A stretch of 5,022 nt of DNA from Candidatus Bathyarchaeota archaeon. Its GTDB lineage: Archaea > Thermoproteota > Bathyarchaeia > 40CM-2-53-6 > FEN-987. The notes beneath the pieces were generated by a model that made no database searches, was not told where the DNA came from, and saw only the letters and a program-made list of their open reading frames with translations. Below, piece after piece: positions 1 through 4,597 of the stretch. The position numbers and the translations under genes were made by a program. The stretch lies in assembly GCA_023247835.1 (NCBI GenBank), contig JAHFFU010000102.1, forward strand, positions 1 to 5,022, given 5' to 3'. Position 1 is the first letter of the stretch; each line of letters opens with the position of its first letter.

Positions 1-17
1 TTGAGCGGGCTTCCATG

Positions 18-78
18 TTATCGCGAAGATGCCCCGATGAAACCCAGGATGAGGCCTATGCCCAAGCCTCCCATGGCG
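18..78 (-). other. Out-of-frame continuation of the Met-rich membrane protein (second TM half)
   Basis: Skipping one base just before the TAG at 81-79 opens a frame that reads FGSAMGGLGIGLILGFIGAS and ends at TAA 20-18. It completes the hydrophobic segment begun by WGPVIAMFSMLS in the upstream frame, giving a normal-length second transmembrane helix. The segment also resembles the first helix of the same protein (GGLGVGFLSGFLG against GGLGIGLILGFIG). That is hard to explain unless both belong to one gene. The rebuilt protein would have about 96-97 residues from the ATG at 309. Whether the break is real, an assembly error or programmed cannot be decided here. Confidence 0.6.
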
Positions 79-309
79 CTACCGAATGCTCAGCATCGAG
101 AACATCGCGATCACTGGGCCCCACGTAGTGTGCTCCCGAGGCTTGCTGTTCAACATGAATGTGTTGGTGACTATCACTCCAAATATCAGGCCTAGGAAGC
201 CGCTGAGGAATCCGACGCCGAGCCCTCCCACCATCCCGAAGACCGGAGAACCCATCATCCCAAAGCCGGGTCCCATCATTCCGCCTGCTCCACAGCAGCC
301 GCCCACCAT
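79..309 (-). CDS. Met/Gly/Cys-rich small membrane protein, apparently frameshifted at its 3' end
   Basis: No family was recognised. From the ATG at 309 the frame gives 76 residues. The N-terminal ~30 are rich in Met and Gly with a CC pair (residues 5-6) and repeated MM pairs. A glycine-zipper-like hydrophobic helix follows (about residues 26-52, GxGxG/GxxxG spacing), then a short polar loop (NSKPREHTT) and the beginning of a second hydrophobic stretch cut by TAG at 81-79. A second helix clearly continues in the next frame (see 18-78). The start at 309 is chosen because GGTGAT (322-317) lies 7 nt upstream; ATG at 318 and GTG at 321 are in-frame alternatives. It is last in the leftward cluster, 112 nt after the ccdA-like stop. 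Met/Cys richness beside thiol-redox and cupredoxin genes suggests metal, perhaps copper, binding, but that is inference. The gene may be a pseudogene, hold a sequencing error, or be recoded. Confidence 0.6.
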   Translation of the reverse strand: MVGGCCGAGGMMGPGFGMMGSPVFGMVGGLGVGFLSGFLGLIFGVIVTNTFMLNSKPREHTTWGPVIAMFSMLSIR

Positions 310-316
310 GCCACCC

Positions 317-322
317 ATCACC
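317..322 (-). promoter_or_regulatory. Shine-Dalgarno site for the Met-rich gene
   Basis: GGTGAT reads on the minus strand 7 nt before the ATG at 309. It matches the archaeal anti-SD core and decides the start in favour of 309 over the GTG/ATG pair at 321/318, which it overlaps. Confidence 0.5.
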
Positions 323-384
323 CCGAAGTGGGCATCTTCCTAACCAGAAACTCTGACTCATCATTTAGCAAGCGAGATGCTCGG

Positions 385-415
385 GCCAAACCGTCTGAAA
401 CTAATCTAGTTTGGC
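385..415. repeat. Nested inverted repeats between the ccdA-like gene and the Met-rich gene
   Basis: Two perfect inverted repeats are interleaved. GCCAAAC (385-391) pairs with GTTTGGC (409-415), and AAACTA (398-403) pairs with TAGTTT (407-412) across a 3-nt loop. They share bases, so only one can form at a time. They fill the 112-nt gap downstream of the ccdA-like stop. A processing or termination hairpin, or a protein-binding site, is possible. No T-run typical of an archaeal terminator follows on the minus strand. Confidence 0.35.
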
Positions 416-421
416 TGCGGA

Positions 422-1327
422 TTATATTTCTCCATCACCACGCCTACTCAAGGATAGCGCCACTGAAGCGCGTGACTTTTTCATGCGCTTTCTCACGAAC
501 AATAGCCCTCCGACAAGTATTAGCGCTCCACCCAACACCATCGTCGTTTCAAACGTTCCTGCATTTGAGAAGAATTTTTCAAGCATATCCGCGAGTCGTG
601 CCTGCATGACCCCGATAACCGCTGAGCCGGGTGTGGGAATCATGGTCCCCGTTAATCCGAGAATAACTGTTACCACGCCCATTCCTAGAAACAGCGTTCC
701 CGCAATCAGCTTTGAGGAATGAATGGAAGTCTCTCGACCGAAATAGGTCAGGTTAAGCATTCGGCCACGGAGAGGATTCTCTCCGGTCGCCGCATATTTG
801 TCCCACGCGAGAGCGATAAGAAACAGCGGAAACACCAATCCGGCAACGTACGTGAGCCCAATCAACACTGCTTCGAGGAAGCCTGTGGACAACGCGGCGA
901 GGACGAGTACTCCCGCAAGCACAGGGGCGCAGCAGGATGTTGCGGCGCCTGAGAAGATTCCGAGGGTGTATACGGAGGTCACATTGTTTCGGTTCAGGTG
1001 TACTGGCAGATTCAGCTGTGGGAGCATGCCTTGACCCCAGAGAGTCCAAAATCCGAGCACTATCATGAGGAACCCGCCGGCGACAAACACCACGCTGTGA
1101 CTGGCCCTAAATGTTTGCGCGATAGCCGACACACCAAGCGCAATTGGCAGCATTACTGTAGCGATTCCCAAGGAAAAGACAATCGTCATTCCAATCAGCC
1201 GGGCTTTTTGTTTGAAGCTTTGCGCGAAATACGACGGAAGTAGAACGCTGAAGCAGCATGGCATCGCGAGCGCGACTAGGCCAGCGACGAAAGCCACGAT
1301 CACGTACGCTAAGACTAGAAGCGGCAC
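422..1327 (-). CDS. ccdA: CcdA/DsbD-family membrane thiol-disulfide electron carrier
   Basis: The 301-residue polytopic protein probably passes electrons from cytoplasmic thioredoxin across the membrane to extracytoplasmic thiol proteins (known for the family). Two half-repeats each carry a Cys-containing motif: PCCFSVLLPSYF (C24/C25) in TM1 and SCCAPVL (C132/C133) in TM4, matching the canonical PCxxP positions. Hydrophobic helices lie at about 6-28, 44-70, 79-97, 119-146, 150-176, 206-231 and 263-279. A polar loop at 177-205 and a basic tail (RKRMKKSR at about 279) suggest a cytoplasmic C-terminus. The protein is longer than the usual ~220-240-residue CcdA, having an extra C-terminal helix. 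The start is GTG at 1327, placed directly before TM1. Its first base is the last base of the upstream Trx-like stop (TAGTG), so translation is likely coupled. The family is clear; the partner (cytochrome c, CuA protein or peroxidase) is not shown by sequence. Confidence 0.88.
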   Translation of the reverse strand: MPLLVLAYVIVAFVAGLVALAMPCCFSVLLPSYFAQSFKQKARLIGMTIVFSLGIATVMLPIALGVSAIAQTFRASHSVVFVAGGFLMIVLGFWTLWGQGMLPQLNLPVHLNRNNVTSVYTLGIFSGAATSCCAPVLAGVLVLAALSTGFLEAVLIGLTYVAGLVFPLFLIALAWDKYAATGENPLRGRMLNLTYFGRETSIHSSKLIAGTLFLGMGVVTVILGLTGTMIPTPGSAVIGVMQARLADMLEKFFSNAGTFETTMVLGGALILVGGLLFVRKRMKKSRASVALSLSRRGDGEI

Positions 1328-1575
1328 TACTTTTGGTCCCCGTTCCCTGGACGAATTGCAGCAATCAGTGTTTCTGCGCGAATCTTACCTTTGCCAATGA
1401 GCTTGCCGTCGAGAAAGACGGCAGGGGGATACAGAATTCCGTTGTCAATGGCAAGTTTTGATCCGGCCGCGGAACGAAAGTCAATTTCATCCACCGTCAG
1501 GTCGGGCATTCCTGCACGCAGTTCTGCGAGAATGCGTTTCACTCGCAAGCAAGGGGTGCATCCCTCGCTGGTCAT
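1327..1575 (-). CDS. Small thioredoxin/glutaredoxin-like protein, CTPC active site
   Basis: The 82-residue Trx-fold protein has the redox motif C6-T-P-C9 at the start of helix 1 and a cis-Pro segment YPPAVFLDGK (P51), followed by a Gly-containing turn and a C-terminal helix. This is the pattern of the small 'thioredoxin-like/glutaredoxin' disulfide reductases. No signal peptide is seen, so it should be cytoplasmic; a role handing electrons to the overlapping CcdA-like carrier is the natural inference. Start problem: the ATG at 1575 is the only start codon in the open frame (which opens at 1608), yet the upstream codons read ERSCPTPKVLL, and PKVLLMTS looks like the normal first beta-strand before the CxxC. 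With this ATG the fold lacks most of beta-1, and no SD sequence precedes it. It lies 25 nt after the redoxin stop. Confidence 0.75.
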   Translation of the reverse strand: MTSEGCTPCLRVKRILAELRAGMPDLTVDEIDFRSAAGSKLAIDNGILYPPAVFLDGKLIGKGKIRAETLIAAIRPGNGDQK

Positions 1576-1600
1576 AAGTAGGACTTTCGGCGTTGGGCAG

Positions 1601-2356
1601 CTACGCTCCTAGGGCTTGCCTGACTGCAGCTATGATCTGATTATTTGGCACGTACATAGTGTTCGGCCCGTAATCTTGCCTCCATTTGATGACGCCTGAT
1701 GTGTCGACTAGGATGAAGGTGTGGCCAGGTTTGGTGCCAGGCATCATGCTCGTATCTGGGCCCAAGACATCATAGGCTTTGCTGACCTGCAAGTTCTGAT
1801 CAGATGAGACGATGCCATACCGCGGTCCACTCGTACGTGCCCAATCCGATAGAAGCGACAGCGGGTCAGTCGTTATGCTCACCACAATTACGTTGAGGCC
1901 CGCGAATTGCTGGTTAATCTGATCCAGATCATTCATCTGATTCACGCACGGCTGACACGCTAAGCCTTCGTTGAACAAGAGAAGAACATTCGATTTACCT
2001 CTATACCCGGACAAGGTGAAGGTGCCGCCCGCTGTGTTCGGCAGGGTGAAATCTGGCGCAATGGATCCCGTTCCCGGTCTATTCGCCGGATGCTGGGCTC
2101 CCCCTTGGGGTGAAAGCGCCACATACCCGATGACTCCGGCAGCGATTATGAGAAGCAGAAGAAACGCCGTGAGCTTAGCTTTGGAGGAACTATGCGTGTA
2201 GTGTACTGTGGTTCTGTACTTTTCTAGTTCGTTTTCAGCAGCTACCCCTTTCTCAATTTCTAGTGTTTTTGTGGCGCCGTGGTGTTTGGTTTCATAGTGC
2301 TGCGAAAGCGCGGTATACGATGAGAAGTTTCTGTGGCACCGATCGCAAGTAACCAT
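1601..2356 (-). CDS. C2H2 zinc finger - TM - AhpC/TSA-type redoxin
   Basis: This 251-residue chimera has three parts. Residues 4-25 form a textbook C2H2 finger (C4-x2-C7-x12-H20-x4-H25, with F11 and L17 at the hydrophobic positions). Residues 61-82 form a single transmembrane helix after a polar linker. Residues 98-251 form a redoxin/AhpC-TSA domain (APDFTLPN, then a CQPC at C134/C137, and GHTFILVDTSGVIKWRQDYG near 211-230). Predicted topology puts the finger inside and the redoxin outside. The residue before T213 is His rather than the Trx cis-Pro, which is more like peroxiredoxins than TlpA. A thiol reductase or peroxidase fed by the nearby CcdA-like carrier is likely. The finger may bind protein or nucleic acid, or only tether; its role is unknown. 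The start is ATG 2356, placing the finger directly at the N-terminus; GAAGGA abuts the start but is too close to be a standard SD. Confidence 0.85.
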   Translation of the reverse strand: MVTCDRCHRNFSSYTALSQHYETKHHGATKTLEIEKGVAAENELEKYRTTVHYTHSSSKAKLTAFLLLLIIAAGVIGYVALSPQGGAQHPANRPGTGSIAPDFTLPNTAGGTFTLSGYRGKSNVLLLFNEGLACQPCVNQMNDLDQINQQFAGLNVIVVSITTDPLSLLSDWARTSGPRYGIVSSDQNLQVSKAYDVLGPDTSMMPGTKPGHTFILVDTSGVIKWRQDYGPNTMYVPNNQIIAAVRQALGA

Positions 2357-2429
2357 TCCTTCACGCTACCAGTCCCATTCTGAACCTACGAAGCTCCTGC
2401 AAAACACATGCCATTGATTACTCGTCATC

Positions 2430-2669
2430 CTATCCGCTTCTTTGAAGCTCAGCGACTTCCTTTCCTCCCCTGACCCAAGAGACGACTTTTCCAACGGTGC
2501 ACAACGCTGGGCAGGCCGCCGCTAAGAGCAGTAGCGGGAGGACGCCGAACAGAGCCGGAACTGCGAAAGCGGCATACATCGTCCCGACTCCAAACATGGC
2601 TAGAAATCCAAGCAGCACTGCAAGACGCATTCTGTTCACTCGCCCGTTTCCATTGCGGTCGCAACTCAT
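2430..2669 (-). CDS. Small two-TM membrane protein with CPALC motif
   Basis: This is a 79-residue protein of unrecognised family. A short basic N-terminus (MSCDRNGNGR, one Cys) precedes two hydrophobic helices at about 14-37 and 40-63. The second ends in A-C53-P-A-L-C57, a CxxxC in a membrane helix that could bind a metal or form a disulfide. A charged tail (KVVSWVRGGKEVAELQRSG) follows. The start ATG 2669 is preferred because GGTGAT (2681-2676) lies 6 nt upstream; a GTG at 2693 in the same frame would extend it by 8 residues. It is the first gene of the leftward cluster, 73 nt before the redoxin gene. Its place beside thiol-redox genes suggests an accessory role, which is unproven. Confidence 0.7.
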   Translation of the reverse strand: MSCDRNGNGRVNRMRLAVLLGFLAMFGVGTMYAAFAVPALFGVLPLLLLAAACPALCTVGKVVSWVRGGKEVAELQRSG

Positions 2670-2675
2670 GCACAA

Positions 2676-2681
2676 ATCACC
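2676..2681 (-). promoter_or_regulatory. Shine-Dalgarno site for the CPALC membrane protein
   Basis: GGTGAT on the minus strand, 6 nt before ATG 2669. It decides the start against the upstream in-frame GTG at 2693 and shows that leadered, SD-dependent translation is used here. Confidence 0.55.
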
Positions 2682-2731
2682 CGCATACCTCACTAAACTT
2701 CGTGCACAAACCCAATTCGAAATCGAGTAGC

Positions 2732-2752
2732 ATATGTCATACTATGATATAT
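2732..2752. promoter_or_regulatory. 21-bp dyad, candidate operator in the divergent promoter region
   Basis: Arms ATATGTCATA (2732-2741) and TATGATATAT (2743-2752) flank a single central base at 2742; nine of ten pairs match and the inner five (TCATA/TATGA) are perfect. The site sits between the divergent genes and overlaps the TATA-like stretch. That is where a dimeric winged-helix regulator such as the adjacent PadR-like protein could block transcription. The binding partner is inferred. Confidence 0.5.
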
Positions 2753-2757
2753 TTTTA
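2746..2757 (-). promoter_or_regulatory. TATA-like box for the leftward cluster
   Basis: TAAAAATATATC reads on the minus strand, with GAAACC immediately upstream resembling a BRE. Transcription would be expected to start about 25 nt on, near 2725, giving a ~55-nt leader to ATG 2669 that includes the SD. The same A/T stretch read on the plus strand (TATATTTTTA) could serve the PadR-like gene, with a longer leader of about 75 nt. Confidence 0.45.
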
Positions 2758-2852
2758 GGTTTCATACTCCGCTAATGTTGCGGTCTCACCGTGGAAGTTT
2801 CAGAGGGCGTGTGTAGGAAAACGAACCTCCCAGTGCGCGGAGTGCCTAGATC

Positions 2853-3287
2853 ATGATGGCTGAATGCGAGCTTGCAACAGACCTCGTCCGATGCGTTGTT
2901 CTCATGCTTCTGTATGAAAAGCCGCTTCACGGCTATGCTATAATGATGGGACTGCGTGAGCAACTGGGAAGAACCGTCGGCTCTGCGATAGTGTACGGTT
3001 TCCTCGCTCAAATGTCATCCGCCAGATACCTGACATCGAAGGTTGAGAGAGTGGGTAAGAAGAGTAAAACCGTATACTCTCTTACGAGGGAGGGTAGAAG
3101 GTTCTGTGAGGGAGTATTCAGGCGCCTCTCAGGCATCGTGTCCGCGGCAATCGAGTCTAGTTTCCTGCGTTGTGCGCACTGTGGGTCCAAGCTCTTCGAG
3201 CCTGGTCATGTTGCAAAGATCGGTCGGCGGCAGCTCGCTTTCTCTTGTATACATTGCGCCAGAGCCTACGAATGTGAGAAGGTGTGA
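2853..3287 (+). CDS. PadR-like winged-helix regulator with C-terminal zinc ribbon
   Basis: A 144-residue DNA-binding protein. Residues 10-90 follow the PadR pattern: LLYEKPLHGYAIM (helix 1-2, the HGY signature at 26-28), a recognition-helix region SAIVYGFLAQM, and a wing GKKSKTVYSLTREG (68-81). Residues 107-135 form a zinc ribbon with C107-x2-C110 and C132-x2-C135 in place of the usual PadR coiled-coil dimerisation helix. It is divergent from the redox cluster and 4 nt before the cupredoxin gene, so it probably controls one or both arms. The zinc ribbon may sense metal or thiol state, or may simply be structural or mediate dimers. Starts at ATG 2853 or the adjacent ATG 2856; a weak GGAG lies 10 nt upstream. 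Confidence 0.82.
   Translation: MMAECELATDLVRCVVLMLLYEKPLHGYAIMMGLREQLGRTVGSAIVYGFLAQMSSARYLTSKVERVGKKSKTVYSLTREGRRFCEGVFRRLSGIVSAAIESSFLRCAHCGSKLFEPGHVAKIGRRQLAFSCIHCARAYECEKV
3281..3284 (+). promoter_or_regulatory. Shine-Dalgarno site for the cupredoxin gene
   Basis: GGTG at the very end of the PadR-like gene, 7 nt before ATG 3292. It supports translation from 3292 and not from starts further up the same open frame, which lie inside the PadR-like gene. Confidence 0.45.
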
Positions 3288-3291
3288 CATC

Positions 3292-3747
3292 ATGCGACGG
3301 GTCTTGTTGGCGGTCATGCTGGTCGGAATAGCGGCTTTAGCCGGTTACGTGGCCACGACATATCGATTACTTGGTGAACCGACAGTAACTGAGCGTACGA
3401 GCAAGGTTGTGGTGATCGAGATGACCAGTAGACTGTGGCGATTTGATGTGGTGAGCCTTAAGCCGACAGGTTCAGCAACGTTTTCCTCAAACCCGTCCAC
3501 CGGGCGATTCGCGAATACAACGATAACAGTACATAAAGACGACACAATAATTCTGCGCATCAAGAGCCTCGATGTGACTCATGGCTTCGGCCTCGAAGAA
3601 TTCAATGTCAACGTGGTAATCGCGCCAGGTCAGGTTACAGAGGTAGAGTTTGTGGCTTCAAAGACGGGCACATACACGTTCTTCTGCACGGTTTTCTGCG
3701 GGACAGGACATCCGAATCATAAGGGAACGCTAATCGTAGTGGGCTAA
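3292..3747 (+). CDS. Membrane-anchored or secreted cupredoxin with CuA-like site (CoxII-like)
   Basis: A 151-residue protein with an N-terminal hydrophobic segment (residues 3-22; signal peptide or uncleaved anchor, no lipobox) and a cupredoxin domain. Copper ligands are visible: H97 in DVTHGF and the loop C132-x3-C136-x3-H140 (CTVFCGTGH). This is the two-Cys, two-His layout of the binuclear CuA centre of cytochrome oxidase subunit II and nitrous oxide reductase. The CuA Met that normally follows three residues after the His is replaced by H143 (HPNHKG). Only one N-terminal helix is present and no oxidase subunit I is adjacent, so it is probably a stand-alone electron carrier or copper protein and not a true CoxII. 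The open frame extends upstream to 3043, but that part overlaps the PadR-like gene out of frame; ATG 3292 has an SD and directly precedes the signal. The gene follows the PadR-like stop by 4 nt, likely in one transcript. Confidence 0.82.
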   Translation: MRRVLLAVMLVGIAALAGYVATTYRLLGEPTVTERTSKVVVIEMTSRLWRFDVVSLKPTGSATFSSNPSTGRFANTTITVHKDDTIILRIKSLDVTHGFGLEEFNVNVVIAPGQVTEVEFVASKTGTYTFFCTVFCGTGHPNHKGTLIVVG

Positions 3748-3820
3748 TTCTCTTTGAACCATCGAAATAGTCAACCCGCTGACTTCTTGAACATCGGAAA
3801 AATTTGGGAATGATTGGAAA

Positions 3821-4555
3821 TTGACTAACTTGGCTGCCATTTCTTTCCTTGTATTCATTGCTTCAACGTTGGCTATCTGGGCCGGGCTCTTCCTACTCAA
3901 GTTTCTTGGAAGATGGAAGGAAAGAAACGGAGCCCTCTTCATCGGAGTGGGTGTTGGTATACTCTTCGCTTCCTTCTTGGATTTGACGAAGGAAACCGCG
4001 GGGATAGGTACTTCCAGCCTGAGGAGCCCGTTGGACTTGCTGAATCTTGTAGCACTAGGTACGGGCTTGTTGGCTTTCTTGGTATTCCACGCCTCCGGAC
4101 GAGAGGGCAGCAACCCATCGTTAGCTCTGCTCTACCTTTGGGCGGCTTTAGGGATAGGTTTTCACAGCGCGGGCGAGGGCATGGTGATTGGTTATGATTT
4201 CACAACGGGAGCAACTGTTCTGAGCTTATCACAGATTTCCAGCTACTTGCTGCACAAGGCAGGTGAGGGACTTACCATCGGTCTGCTCTTAATTCAGGGG
4301 GGCTACAGATGGAGGCATGCGGGTCTGAGCGGGCTGATTGCGGGCTTTCCGACTCTGCTTGGAGTGTTCGCGGGGATAGCTGGAATACCCGCGTCGCTGT
4401 CGACTCTTTTCTTCGCGGTGGGCGCTGGGGCTACCATTTACATGGTGAATAAGCAGGCGGGATTGACTGGAGGTCCGAGCTACAAGGCAGTCCTGGGGAT
4501 CTTCTTGGGTTTTCTCTACATGTACTTCTCCGGAGTTCTTCATCAGTTCGAGTAG
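3821..4555 (+). CDS. ZIP-family divalent metal transporter
   Basis: A 244-residue integral membrane protein with about eight helices, the usual size of short ZIP (ZupT/GufA-like) transporters. The paired metal-site helices are clear: HSAGEG (H115, E119) in TM4 and HKAGEG (H145, E149) in TM5, matching the family's HNxxEG/HExPHE positions. There is no long His-rich cytoplasmic loop between TM3 and TM4. The family moves Zn2+, Fe2+, Mn2+ and other divalent ions toward the cytoplasm; the ion here cannot be read from sequence. The start is TTG 3821: an in-frame stop lies at 3788-3790 and no ATG or GTG sits before the first helix. No good SD is seen. It follows the cupredoxin by 73 nt, so it may be co-transcribed or have its own promoter. 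Confidence 0.85.
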   Translation: MTNLAAISFLVFIASTLAIWAGLFLLKFLGRWKERNGALFIGVGVGILFASFLDLTKETAGIGTSSLRSPLDLLNLVALGTGLLAFLVFHASGREGSNPSLALLYLWAALGIGFHSAGEGMVIGYDFTTGATVLSLSQISSYLLHKAGEGLTIGLLLIQGGYRWRHAGLSGLIAGFPTLLGVFAGIAGIPASLSTLFFAVGAGATIYMVNKQAGLTGGPSYKAVLGIFLGFLYMYFSGVLHQFE

Positions 4556-4597
4556 AATGGCGTTACAAGTACACGCAAAGAGGGATGGCCGGGAATA

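Noticed and set aside
1..17. A match between TGAGCGGGCT at the window start and near 4326 as a possible repeat
   Set aside because: About ten bases of GC-rich coding sequence; expected by chance.
56..364. 102-residue minus-strand frame overlapping the Met-rich gene, starting MMSQSFWLG
   Set aside because: Rich in Arg, Gly and Trp with no fold-like pattern; it overlaps a frame with clear membrane helices. Joining its first nine residues to the Met-rich frame would need another +1 shift, and an SD supports the start at 309 instead.
3043..3291. Upstream extension of the cupredoxin frame inside the PadR-like gene
   Set aside because: It reads out of frame through a convincing PadR-zinc ribbon gene, lacks domain features, and an SD plus signal segment mark 3292 as the start.
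3748..3820. Possible separate promoter or terminator between the cupredoxin and ZIP genes
   Set aside because: The 73-nt gap has scattered A/T runs but no convincing TATA/BRE pair or T-tract terminator.
3730..4113. 127-residue minus-strand frame opposite the ZIP gene
   Set aside because: Lys/Pro/Ser-rich shadow of the hydrophobic ZIP coding strand, with no recognisable domain.
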